Assembly: GCA_947496695.1 (NCBI GenBank)
Contig: CANMEI010000010.1
Coordinates: forward strand, 1-64,000
Reading direction: 5' to 3'
From: an uncultured Cellulophaga sp.
GTDB lineage: Bacteria > Bacteroidota > Bacteroidia > Flavobacteriales > Flavobacteriaceae
DNA: 64,000 nucleotides
This document shows, piece after piece, positions 17,453 through 25,568 of this stretch. The position numbers and the translations under genes were made by a program. The notes under the pieces are model-generated. The model had not been told where the DNA came from, searched no databases, and was given only the letters and a program-made list of their open reading frames with translations. Positions within the stretch are counted from its first letter, which is position 1; the number at the start of each line of letters is the position of its first letter.

Positions 17453-19249
17453 ATGTTTTTATTAAAAAAAACTTTTTTTACTCTTTTACTTTTTTTACAA
17501 ATACTTTACGCTTTTAGTCAAAATAAGAAATCAGCTTTAATTCATTCTCATAATGATTATTTACAAAATGTACCATTTTGGACAGCATATGCTAATGGGT
17601 TAAATAGTATTGAAGCAGATATTTTTCTAGTAGATAATTCTTTAAAAGTGGCACATACAAAAGAAGAGATTATCGCAACTAATACATTAGAGGTTTTATA
17701 CCTTAACCCACTACAAGACGCTTTAGAACATAATAAAGGTGAAATTCAAAATTTAAATTTATTGTTAGATGTTAAAGTAAATGCAATACCTACACTAAAT
17801 AAAATTATCTCAGTATTAGAAAAGTATCCAGATATAATAAATCATCCTAAAATAAAAATAATAATTTCAGGTAGTAGACCTGTAAGTAGTGATTATAAAA
17901 ACTATCCTCATTTTATTTATTTTGACCATCAAAACCTTGGTGAAGAGCTTTCTCCTGAAAATTTAAAAAAAGTTGCCATGGTTAGCACTGGCTTTTACAA
18001 TTTATCAACTTGGAGTGGTAAAGGTAGGTTAACACATAATGATTACAATAGAGTAGATTCTATAATAAAAATTGCAAAAAAATATAAAAAGCCTTTTCGT
18101 TTTTGGGGAACTCCAGACTCAAAAACCGCATGGAGAACTTTTATAGACTTGGGAGTTGATATTATTAATACAGATCAACCTAATAAATGTAGCAGTTATA
18201 TTAAAAAATTATTTAAGAATAGAAAAGCCATACACAATCGCTCAGAAATTTATAAGCCTAATTTTTCTATAGACCAAAGAAGAGAAAAAATTAAGAATAT
18301 TATTTTATTAATTGGTGATGGTAATGGCTTGTCACAAATTTCAGCAGCTACATTGGCTAATAATGGAGAATTAACACTTACGCAATTAAAAAGTATCGGT
18401 TTTATAAAAACTCAAGCAGCAGATGATTTTACTACAGATTCTGCGGCTGCAGGAACAGCACTTGCTACTGGTCAAAAAACAAACAATAGGGCTATAGGTA
18501 CTGATGTAAATGGTAAAGAGCTAAAAAATATAACAGAGTTTCTTTTTGATAAAGGCTATAAAACAGGTGTTATTACTACAGATGAAATTATGGGAGCAAC
18601 ACCTGCTGCATTTTATGCACACCAAATTGATAGAGGAATGACCGATGAGATTGCTAATGATCTTTTAAAAAGTAAACTTAACTTTTTTGCAGGAGGTGGG
18701 GGCTATGCATTTAAAGAAAGTAAATTATCAAATACGTTTAATTTATTAGCTTTAGATGAAGTAAATAAAACAAATTCAAATAGAGTAGGAGTGTTTTTAT
18801 CTGAGCGAGAAGTGCCTTCAATTATTGATGGCCGTAAAAACCTTTTAGCAAAGGCAACTAAAACTGCAATCAATTTTTTAGGTAAGCGCAAGCAACCTTT
18901 TTTTTTAATGGTTGAAGCTGCGCAAATAGACACTTTTGGACACCATAACAATACAGAAGGAATTATATCTGAGGCTATAGATTTTGATACAGCAATTACC
19001 GAAGCAATAAAATTTGCAGATCACAATAAAGAAACCTTAGTGATTATTACAGCAGATCACGAAACTTCAGGTTTTAGTGTTTCTAGTGGTGATGTTATCA
19101 CGCATATTATTGAGGGCGATTTTATAACCTATGACCATACAGCTACAATGGTTCCAGTTTTTGCTTACGGTCCACAATCTCAAGAATTTCAAGGCGTATA
19201 TGAGAATAATGAGTTGTTTACAAAAATTATTAACGTATTAAATAATTAA
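17453..19249 (+). CDS. Fusion of a GDPD/PI-PLC-like phosphodiesterase domain with an alkaline phosphatase
   Basis: 598 residues. Signal peptide 1-22. Residues ~28-250 form a PLC/GDPD-superfamily domain: AxIHSHNDYLQNVPFWTAYANGLNSIEADIFL and KVAHTKEE supply the His, Glu-Asp and second His expected for a metal-dependent phosphodiesterase, ending FRFWGTPDSKTAWRTFIDLGVDIINTDQP. Residues ~280-598 form an alkaline phosphatase: IILLIGDGNGLSQIS, nucleophile Ser330 in TTDSAAAGTALATGQKT, MVEAAQIDTFGHHNN and ITADHETSGFS metal ligands. One secreted protein could cleave a phosphodiester and then the resulting monoester (inference). It lies 6 bases before a calcineurin-type phosphoesterase and downstream of susCD. 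Confidence 0.9.
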   Translation: MFLLKKTFFTLLLFLQILYAFSQNKKSALIHSHNDYLQNVPFWTAYANGLNSIEADIFLVDNSLKVAHTKEEIIATNTLEVLYLNPLQDALEHNKGEIQNLNLLLDVKVNAIPTLNKIISVLEKYPDIINHPKIKIIISGSRPVSSDYKNYPHFIYFDHQNLGEELSPENLKKVAMVSTGFYNLSTWSGKGRLTHNDYNRVDSIIKIAKKYKKPFRFWGTPDSKTAWRTFIDLGVDIINTDQPNKCSSYIKKLFKNRKAIHNRSEIYKPNFSIDQRREKIKNIILLIGDGNGLSQISAATLANNGELTLTQLKSIGFIKTQAADDFTTDSAAAGTALATGQKTNNRAIGTDVNGKELKNITEFLFDKGYKTGVITTDEIMGATPAAFYAHQIDRGMTDEIANDLLKSKLNFFAGGGGYAFKESKLSNTFNLLALDEVNKTNSNRVGVFLSEREVPSIIDGRKNLLAKATKTAINFLGKRKQPFFLMVEAAQIDTFGHHNNTEGIISEAIDFDTAITEAIKFADHNKETLVIITADHETSGFSVSSGDVITHIIEGDFITYDHTATMVPVFAYGPQSQEFQGVYENNELFTKIINVLNN

Positions 19250-19255
19250 TAGAAA

Positions 19256-20746
19256 ATGAAAAAGGTAATTGCTCTATTACTGCTTTTTGTAGTAGCATAT
19301 TCATTTGGTCAAAATATAAAAGGGACGGTTTTTTTAGATGAAAATAAAAACGGTGGTATTGATGCTCATGAAAAAGGCCTGTCAAATGTTTTAGTAAGTA
19401 ATGGTAAAGATATTGTTGTTACTAATAGTAAGGGACAATATGCTATAAAGGAAATAATAGGGAATTTAATTTTTGTAATAAAACCATCGGGCTATATCTC
19501 TAAATTAAATAAATATAACATTGTTCAATCTTACTTTGATCCAAGAAAAGAGAAAACTAATATGCATGATTTTGCTTTGTATGAACATCAAGAAAATCAA
19601 AAGACAAAAGTAGCATTATTAGGAGATGTACAGGTAGATATAATTGACGATGTGCACCATGTAGCAAAATTAGTAACAGAAGAACTGGTTGAAAATAAAC
19701 CTGATTTTATAATGCCTTTAGGAGATTTATCTTTTGATAATCTTGAAATATTTGATCCATTGTCTGAGGTGTTAGGTTTAATTGGAGCACCCGTTTTTTA
19801 TGTAATAGGGAATCATGATTTAAATTTTGAAACACAAACATTTAATGATCGAGATGTGAGTTTCGAAACTAAATTTGGTCCATCATATTATGCTTTTGAA
19901 TATGGTGAAAACTTATTTTTAATTTTAAATAATATCACTCCTTTACCAAATAGAAAATACAATGCAGCAATAGATAAAAATCAACTTAAATTTATTAAAA
20001 ATTTAGTTGCTTTAAAAAAGGATAACTATGAGGCGATTAATATAGCCATGCATATTCCTTTTAATGAAATTATTAATAAAGAGGAATTAAAAGAATTATT
20101 ACGTCCATTTAATGATGTATTTATAACTGCAGGGCACACACATACCCAATACCATAATTATTATGGGAGAACTATAAATCAAACACCAATTCATGAGCTT
20201 GTTTGTGGAGCTGTATGTGGCTCTTGGTGGCAGGGTTCACATGATATTAGAGGCGTGCCATTTGCAATGATGTATGACGGGACTCCTAAAGGTTATTGGC
20301 TTATGAATGTTAAAGAAAATAATCGACAGTTAAATTATAAAGTATCGGGTGCTCCTGCTAGTAAGCAAATAAATATTTGGGTTCCAGAAATTAATGAGTG
20401 GGATACATCATTAAACAATTTAAATGAACCATATATTTATGCAAATGTTTTTGCTGCAGATCAATATACAAAAGTTGAGGTGTCTTTTGGAAATGACAAA
20501 TGGTTTTTAATGGATAAACATGAAGGAGTTGCTCCAGAACTAAAACGTTTTTATAAGTTACAAGAGTTAGGACGATTTGAAAGTCTTAATATAAGTAACA
20601 CACCTAAACCAACAGAAGTTAGCCGTCATTTATGGCGTATTAAAATTCCAGATAATTTGAATAAAGGAGCTCATATTGTAAAAGTGAGAGCTATAAACAG
20701 AAACTTATTTTTACAAGCAAAAGCAAATACTGTATTGTGGAAGTAA
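19256..20746 (+). CDS. Secreted calcineurin-like phosphoesterase (MetallophosN/Metallophos/MetallophosC)
   Basis: 496 residues. Signal peptide 1-18. An N-terminal beta-sandwich ~20-110 begins IKGTVFLDENKNGGIDAHEKGLSNVLVSNG (SdrD-B-like). The phosphoesterase core has LLGDVQVDIID, MPLGDLSFDNLEIFD, VIGNHDLN, MHIPFNE and TAGHTHTQYHN, covering the usual di-metal ligands, although the first motif is GDVQ rather than D-x-H. The C-terminal domain (~340-496) contains GTPKGYWLMNV and a MetallophosC-type ending. It hydrolyses phosphomono- or diesters in the periplasm or at the surface; substrate unknown. Last gene of the phosphoesterase locus, followed by a terminator. Confidence 0.9.
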   Translation: MKKVIALLLLFVVAYSFGQNIKGTVFLDENKNGGIDAHEKGLSNVLVSNGKDIVVTNSKGQYAIKEIIGNLIFVIKPSGYISKLNKYNIVQSYFDPRKEKTNMHDFALYEHQENQKTKVALLGDVQVDIIDDVHHVAKLVTEELVENKPDFIMPLGDLSFDNLEIFDPLSEVLGLIGAPVFYVIGNHDLNFETQTFNDRDVSFETKFGPSYYAFEYGENLFLILNNITPLPNRKYNAAIDKNQLKFIKNLVALKKDNYEAINIAMHIPFNEIINKEELKELLRPFNDVFITAGHTHTQYHNYYGRTINQTPIHELVCGAVCGSWWQGSHDIRGVPFAMMYDGTPKGYWLMNVKENNRQLNYKVSGAPASKQINIWVPEINEWDTSLNNLNEPYIYANVFAADQYTKVEVSFGNDKWFLMDKHEGVAPELKRFYKLQELGRFESLNISNTPKPTEVSRHLWRIKIPDNLNKGAHIVKVRAINRNLFLQAKANTVLWK

Positions 20747-20775
20747 TTATTTAAGTGTTTTTTTTAGTTTTATAA

Positions 20776-20806
20776 AGTCACTAATTTAATTTTTAGTGGC
20801 TTTTTT
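20776..20806 (+). terminator. Terminator at the end of the phosphoesterase locus
   Basis: A 9-bp stem with one G-U pair (AGTCACTAA with TTAGTGGCT), then six T residues. The T-run overlaps the stop region of the convergent GNAT gene. Confidence 0.8.
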
Positions 20807-21212
20807 ATAAATTCATTTCAAGTATAATAAAATCAATTCCTGATTTAGTATATGTTTTATTGGTTTTATACATCCCAAATTTTTTATAATAACTAATTTT
20901 GTTTACTCTAGCATTACACCAAAGTTTTTTACAACCCATATTCTTACTATAATTAATAATATGCTTTAAAAGCGAGCTGGCATATCCTTTATTTTGTTCG
21001 GTTTCTATAGTAGCAAGTTTTCTAAATTGAGCAATATTACCTTCAAAAAATAAAGAAACTACAGTTGTAATTACCTCATTTTTTATCACAGCAAAATGTG
21101 TTCCTTCTTTATCTTTAGGTAATTTAATATAATCAAAAGGTAAATCAGGATACATAACTTTATGTCGTATAGGGTATATTTTTTCTGCTGTTGTTGTTAT
21201 AATTTCAATCAT
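20805..21212 (-). CDS. GNAT family N-acetyltransferase
   Basis: 135 residues. The acetyl-CoA-binding signature is IAQFRKLATIETEQNKGYASSLLKHIINYSK (the Q/RxxGxG/A-type loop, here QNKGYAS), followed by CKKLWCNARVNKISYYKKFGMYK, the typical beta5-alpha4-beta6 of GNAT enzymes. The acceptor substrate is unknown. It starts 3 bases after the stop of the TIM-barrel gene, so the two are probably co-translated. It ends against the plus-strand phosphoesterase locus. Confidence 0.85.
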   Translation of the reverse strand: MIEIITTTAEKIYPIRHKVMYPDLPFDYIKLPKDKEGTHFAVIKNEVITTVVSLFFEGNIAQFRKLATIETEQNKGYASSLLKHIINYSKNMGCKKLWCNARVNKISYYKKFGMYKTNKTYTKSGIDFIILEMNL

Positions 21213-21215
21213 TTC

Positions 21216-21875
21216 TTATTCATTTCGGTAGCGTGACATTATTTCCTTAAACAAATCACCGGTTGATGGTGGAGTATAAGATATAGCGTTAGCACCAGCT
21301 TCTATAACTTGGAGAATAGTTTCTTCTTTTTTTCCTCCTGTTGCTAAAATAGCAATATCCGGATTTATATCTTTTATTTTTTTAATTATATCTTTTGTGT
21401 TCTTAGCTCCAGAAACATTAAATATATCTACACCAGCATCAATTCTACCTTTAATATCATCTTTTTCAGATACAATTGTAATAACTATAGGTATGTCAAT
21501 TTTAGCCTTTAATTCAGTTATTAAATTATTTGGGGTGGGTTTATTTAATACAACGCCCATAGCACCTTGAAATTCGGCATGTACTGCTAATTCTAAAGAA
21601 CGAACACCAGTGGTTAATCCGCCACCAACTCCACAAAAAATAGGTTTATCTGCAGCTAAAATTAATGCGTTTGAAATTACAGGTTGCGGTGTAAATGGGT
21701 ATACAGCAATAATGGCATTTGAATTAGTGTTTCTAATTATTGCTACATCTGTACTAAATAAAAAAGATTTTAAATTTTGACCGAAGACACAAATACCAGA
21801 ACATTGATTTATAACTTCAGGAACTGTCACAATATTGTTACGCAGTCGACTACCAAAAGAAGGTATTTTGCCCAT
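21216..21875 (-). CDS. TIM-barrel protein of unknown function
   Basis: 219 residues without signal peptide. Repeated beta-alpha units are visible: NAIIAVYPFTPQP, KPIFCGVGGGLTTG, FQGAMGVVLNKPTP, IPIVITIVSEKDDIKGRIDAGVDIFNVSG, DIAILATGGKKEETILQVIEAGANAISYTPPS. The late GG and AGAN segments look like the phosphate-binding end of a (beta/alpha)8 barrel related to IGPS, NanE or KDPG-aldolase-like proteins. I cannot place the Schiff-base lysine of a class I aldolase and do not assign it as KdgA. Upstream of and contiguous with the GNAT gene. Confidence 0.6.
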   Translation of the reverse strand: MGKIPSFGSRLRNNIVTVPEVINQCSGICVFGQNLKSFLFSTDVAIIRNTNSNAIIAVYPFTPQPVISNALILAADKPIFCGVGGGLTTGVRSLELAVHAEFQGAMGVVLNKPTPNNLITELKAKIDIPIVITIVSEKDDIKGRIDAGVDIFNVSGAKNTKDIIKKIKDINPDIAILATGGKKEETILQVIEAGANAISYTPPSTGDLFKEIMSRYRNE

Positions 21876-21958
21876 GATAATTCAGATTTTTATTAGTAAA
21901 AATTCTAAATTAAAGATATATTAAATTCTTATTTGTAGTATAATTTTAACTTTTGTAA

Positions 21959-23269
21959 TTAAAAGGAGTCAAGGGCTTTTTTATAAGTTTTTAAACAACG
22001 TTCACGAGCCATTTTATGATCTACCATTTTGTTTGGGTAGGTAAGTTCTTGTAGGTCTGGCACCCATTTATTAATGTACTTTTTTTCTTTATCAAATTTA
22101 TCTACTTGAGTTATAGGATTAAAAATTCTAAAATAAGGAGCGGCATCAACTCCTGTTCCAGCCGCCCATTGCCAATTACCTATATTTGAACTCAGTTCAT
22201 AATCTAATAATTTCTCAGCAAAATAAGCTTCGCCCCAACGCCAATCAATTAGTAAATGTTTGCATAAAAAACTAGCAACAAGCATTCTTACACGATTATG
22301 CATGTAACCTGTAGCATTCAATTCACGCATTCCTGCATCAACTAAAGCATAACCAGTTTCTCCTTTTTTCCATTTTTCAAATTCTTCTTCATTATTTTGC
22401 CATTCAATATTATCATATTTAGGCCTAAAAGCTTTGTGAATTGTTTTTGGGAAATGCCATAAAATTTGCATAAAAAATTCTCTCCAAATTAGCTCATTCC
22501 AGAATGTATCATTTTTTTCTGCAATAGCTTTTTTTACCATTTTTCTAATAGAAACTGTTCCAAACCTTAAATGTGGCCCTAATTTTGAAGTGCCATTTTC
22601 AATACCAGGATAATTTCTAGTATCTTCATATTTAGCGATTAGTGATCTTTTTGTGTTGTAATTTTTTACTTTTATTGAAGAAGGAGTAAACCCTATCTCA
22701 GTTAGTGATAAATTAGGAAGTTGTTCATCATTTATAAAATTACTGAAATTGAAGTTGTCTTTTTCTTTTGTGAAATTTTCAATATTAAATATAGATTTCC
22801 ATTTGTTTTTATACGGAGTATAAACAACATATGGAGTGCCATCAGATTTTACAACTTCGTTTTCTTCAAAAATTACTTGATCTTTATAGGTGTTAAATTT
22901 TATACCATTTTTTAATAATAATTTTTTAATTGATGTATCTCTTTTAATAGCATAAGGTTCGTAATCTTTATTAGTAAATACTTCATATATTTCATATTTT
23001 TTAATAAGACTTTCAAAAACTTCTTCAAGGTTGCTGTAATACATAGCAATACCGCTATTAGCCTCTTTTTTAAGATCATTATTTATATTTTGAAGAGTAT
23101 CGTGTATAAAATTAACCCTTGCATCATTTTCAGGTAAGCTATCGAGTATTTCTTTATCAAAAATAAATATTGGTAATACTGGAAAACCACTATTTAAAGC
23201 ATTTAATAATCCTGTATTATCTTCAAGTCTAAGATCTCTTCTAAACCAAAAAACACTTATTTTTTGCAT
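21959..23269 (-). CDS. phrB: Deoxyribodipyrimidine photolyase (cryptochrome/photolyase family)
   Basis: 436 residues. The N-terminal alpha/beta domain begins ISVFWFRRDLRLEDNTGLLNAL. The FAD-binding helical domain has GTSKLGPHLRFGTVSIR, WNELIWREFFMQILWHFP, YALVDAGMRELNATGYMHNRVRMLVASFLCKHLLIDWRWGEAYFAEKLLDYELSSNIGNWQWAAGTGVDAAPYFRIFNP. These are class I CPD photolyase signatures including the Trp/Asn lesion-binding residues. It repairs UV-induced pyrimidine dimers using blue light. Its ATG overlaps the stop of the SDR gene (TAATG), so it belongs to an SRPBCC-SDR-photolyase operon. No clear gap or truncation. Confidence 0.95.
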   Translation of the reverse strand: MQKISVFWFRRDLRLEDNTGLLNALNSGFPVLPIFIFDKEILDSLPENDARVNFIHDTLQNINNDLKKEANSGIAMYYSNLEEVFESLIKKYEIYEVFTNKDYEPYAIKRDTSIKKLLLKNGIKFNTYKDQVIFEENEVVKSDGTPYVVYTPYKNKWKSIFNIENFTKEKDNFNFSNFINDEQLPNLSLTEIGFTPSSIKVKNYNTKRSLIAKYEDTRNYPGIENGTSKLGPHLRFGTVSIRKMVKKAIAEKNDTFWNELIWREFFMQILWHFPKTIHKAFRPKYDNIEWQNNEEEFEKWKKGETGYALVDAGMRELNATGYMHNRVRMLVASFLCKHLLIDWRWGEAYFAEKLLDYELSSNIGNWQWAAGTGVDAAPYFRIFNPITQVDKFDKEKKYINKWVPDLQELTYPNKMVDHKMARERCLKTYKKALDSF

Positions 23270-23961
23270 TAATTTATATTTAAAGTAGATAATCCGCCAT
23301 CAACATTAATAATTTGTCCTGTCATCCATGAACTTTTTTCACTCAATAAGAAAAGTGTTATTGCTGCAATATCATTTACATTGCCAACTCTATTTAATGG
23401 GTGTCTTTTAGACATTAATTCTATTTTTTTATCATTACTTAATAACCTTTTAGCCAAAGGGGTGTTTATTAATGATGGGGCTACAACATTGCATCTCATT
23501 TTCGGAGCAAATTCTGCAGCTATAGATTTAGCAAAACCCTCAATTGCTCCTTTTGATGCGGCAACACTAGTATGAAAAGGCATACCTTTGCCAACTGCTA
23601 CAGTACTAAAAAAGACCATACTAGAGTCATCGGTCATTTTTTCAATAATTTGATGGACAACTTTTGTTAAACTAAAGAAATTGATCTCCATATCTTTATA
23701 GAAAGTATCAATACTCATCATTTTAAATGGTTTTAGATTTATACTTCCTGGGCAAAATACAAAACCATTAATTTGTTCAGGTACTAAATTAGTATCTAAT
23801 GTGTCAGTTAAAACATCAAAAGGAATATGCGTAACATTTAAGTTTACTAATTCAGCATTTGTTCTACAAGCTACATAAACATTATTCTCTTTTTCTAATT
23901 CTTTAACAATGGCTAAACCAATACCATATGATCCTCCTATTAATAATATATTTTTTTTCAT
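23269..23961 (-). CDS. Short-chain dehydrogenase/reductase next to photolyase
   Basis: 230 residues. The NAD(P)-binding GGSYGIGLAIV lies at the N-terminus, FVFCPGSINLKPF occupies the NNAG position, and the usual YxxxK appears as SVAASKGAIEGFAKSIAAEF, i.e. the catalytic Tyr is replaced (TSVAASKG). FLLSEKSSWMTGQIINVDGGLSTL is the standard ending. The missing Tyr makes ordinary dehydrogenase activity uncertain. It is flanked by SRPBCC and photolyase genes on both sides with TAATG coupling, so a role in the light response is likely (inference). Confidence 0.85.
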   Translation of the reverse strand: MKKNILLIGGSYGIGLAIVKELEKENNVYVACRTNAELVNLNVTHIPFDVLTDTLDTNLVPEQINGFVFCPGSINLKPFKMMSIDTFYKDMEINFFSLTKVVHQIIEKMTDDSSMVFFSTVAVGKGMPFHTSVAASKGAIEGFAKSIAAEFAPKMRCNVVAPSLINTPLAKRLLSNDKKIELMSKRHPLNRVGNVNDIAAITLFLLSEKSSWMTGQIINVDGGLSTLNIN

Positions 23962-23962
23962 C

Positions 23963-24460
23963 TTAAATAGATTTTAAAATTAGAACATTTGGTTTGTTAC
24001 TAATTTTTCCAAATAAGAATATTAATTTTTCTTCTCTGTACTTGAAAATTTTAGTCAGTTGTTTTTTTATAAATAAGTTGTGAATTAATTGTCCGATAAT
24101 GCCAAACGGAATTTTATAATCGATTATATCTTCCATCTCAACACCACCATCAACTTCTTTTATAAAGTGTTTGTGATGCCAAAGTGCATAAGGTCCAAAT
24201 CTTTGTTCATCTACAAAATAAAAACCTTCATTTACATGCGTAATTTCGGTAACCCACCTCGTATTAATACCAGGAAAAGGAGCAACCGTATATTGAATTA
24301 TTTGTCCAGCAAACATAGCTTTGTCAGTACCAGATAAAACTTTAAACCCCATACTTTCTGGCGTAATCACTTTTAAATTATTAGGATCAGCCAAAAATTC
24401 CCATGCTTTTTTTTGAGTTACAGGAATTATTTGTTTAGAGTGTAATTGATATAATTTCAT
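23963..24460 (-). CDS. SRPBCC family ligand-binding protein
   Basis: 165 residues. The helix-grip fold begins YQLHSKQIIPVTQKKAWEFLADPNNLKVITPESMGFKVL, the pattern of polyketide-cyclase/CoxG-like SRPBCC proteins often annotated near photolyases. RWVTEITHVNEGFYFVDEQRFGPYALWHHKHFIKEVDGGVEMEDIIDYKIPFG forms the curved sheet. The ligand is unknown. First gene of the SRPBCC-SDR-photolyase operon; an inverted repeat sits about 46 bases upstream. Confidence 0.85.
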   Translation of the reverse strand: MKLYQLHSKQIIPVTQKKAWEFLADPNNLKVITPESMGFKVLSGTDKAMFAGQIIQYTVAPFPGINTRWVTEITHVNEGFYFVDEQRFGPYALWHHKHFIKEVDGGVEMEDIIDYKIPFGIIGQLIHNLFIKKQLTKIFKYREEKLIFLFGKISNKPNVLILKSI

Positions 24461-24506
24461 ATTATAAATATGTATGTTGGAACATTAAACGATTATAAAA
24501 ATAATA

Positions 24507-24544
24507 ATTTTGTTTAACTTATTTGTTATTTTATTAAACAAAAT
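24507..24544. repeat. Inverted repeat between the photolyase operon and the DUF2911 gene
   Basis: Two perfect 11-bp arms, ATTTTGTTTAA (24507-24517) and TTAAACAAAAT (24534-24544), separated by 16 bp. A further TTAAAC lies at 24485-24490. It could be a regulator site for the divergent promoters; AT-rich chance palindromes are common, so this is tentative. Confidence 0.4.
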
Positions 24545-24664
24545 AATTTAATTTATATATAATTTTAAATTGTTATTGATTTGCAGTACTCTAATTTAAG
24601 TATTTCTTAACAAATGCCCCATAGCTTTATTGCTAGCTTTGTTATAAATATTAAACACATTATT

Positions 24665-25510
24665 ATGAAAAAATTAATTACTTTATTTGTTGCTTTTTGT
24701 GCAACTCTTGCGGTTTCAGCACAAATTTCAACACCACAACCAAGCCCTACGGCAAAAACAAGTCAAGTTGTAGGTTTAACTGACGTTACTTTAGATTATT
24801 CGAGACCTGCAATGCGTGGTAGAACTATTTTTGGTGATTTAGTTACTTATGGAAAACTATGGAGAACTGGGGCTAATAAAAATTCAATCATAACATTTAG
24901 TGATGATGTGAAAGTAGGAACTAAAGATTTAAAAGCTGGTTCGTATGCAATTTTCACAATACCAGGAGAAAGCGTTTGGGAAATTAATTTTTATACAGAT
25001 ATTGAAAATTGGGGAACACCTAAAAGTTGGGATGCAAGTAAAGTTGCCGCAGTTGTAAAAGTGAATCCTACAAAGATTACTGAAACAGTAGAATCTTTAA
25101 CTTTAGCTATTAATGATTTAAATGATAATGGTGCTAATATCGATATTATTTGGGCAAACACTAAAGTATCTATTCCATTTAGGGTTCCTACTGAAAAAAC
25201 AGTTATGAAGGCTATTGATAATGTTATGGCTGGACCAAGTTCTGATGATTATTATGCTGCTGCAGTTTATTATTTAAATGCAGATAAAGATATTAATAAA
25301 GCAAAAGAATGGATTGATAAAGCTATTGATATGGCTGAAAAACCTGCATATTATCAATATAGAAGACAAGCACTAATTTATGCTAAAGCAGGTGATAAAA
25401 AAGGAGCAATTGAAGCTGCTAAAAAATCATTAGCAGGAGCTAAAGAAGTAAATAATAGTGATTATATTAAAATGAATACCGCTTCATTAAAAGAATGGGG
25501 TGCTAAGTAA
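24665..25510 (+). CDS. DUF2911 family secreted protein with a TPR-like tail
   Basis: 281 residues from ATG 24665, which begins an ideal signal peptide (KKLITLFVAFCATLAVSAQ); the upstream ATG at 24614 would add 17 residues in front of it and is rejected. The DUF2911 core ~25-175 contains VTLDYSRPAMRGRTIFGDLVTYGKLWRTGANKNSIITFSDDV. Residues ~190-281 form helical repeats (DKDINKAKEWIDKAIDMAEK and AKAGDKKGAIEAAKKSLAGAK) resembling TPR units. Function unknown; widespread in Bacteroidota. It stands alone and ends at a strong bidirectional terminator. Confidence 0.87.
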   Translation: MKKLITLFVAFCATLAVSAQISTPQPSPTAKTSQVVGLTDVTLDYSRPAMRGRTIFGDLVTYGKLWRTGANKNSIITFSDDVKVGTKDLKAGSYAIFTIPGESVWEINFYTDIENWGTPKSWDASKVAAVVKVNPTKITETVESLTLAINDLNDNGANIDIIWANTKVSIPFRVPTEKTVMKAIDNVMAGPSSDDYYAAAVYYLNADKDINKAKEWIDKAIDMAEKPAYYQYRRQALIYAKAGDKKGAIEAAKKSLAGAKEVNNSDYIKMNTASLKEWGAK

Positions 25511-25531
25511 ACACTGTTTTTAACTAATTTG

Positions 25532-25568
25532 AAAAGCTCCACACTTAAGTAAGTGTGGAGCTTTTTTT
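25532..25568. terminator. Bidirectional terminator between DUF2911 and symporter genes
   Basis: A perfect 15-bp stem (25532-25546 with 25551-25565), a 4-base loop, and T-runs in both reading directions. It sits between two convergent genes. Confidence 0.93.

Noticed and set aside
21216..21875. TIM-barrel protein as the missing KDPG aldolase
   Set aside because: Not near the alginate locus, no class I aldolase lysine context I can place, and co-translated with a GNAT.
24485..24496. TTAAACGATTAT as a third LacI operator
   Set aside because: It matches 11 of 12 bases, but the region is AT-rich and unrelated to uronate use; it is better treated as chance.
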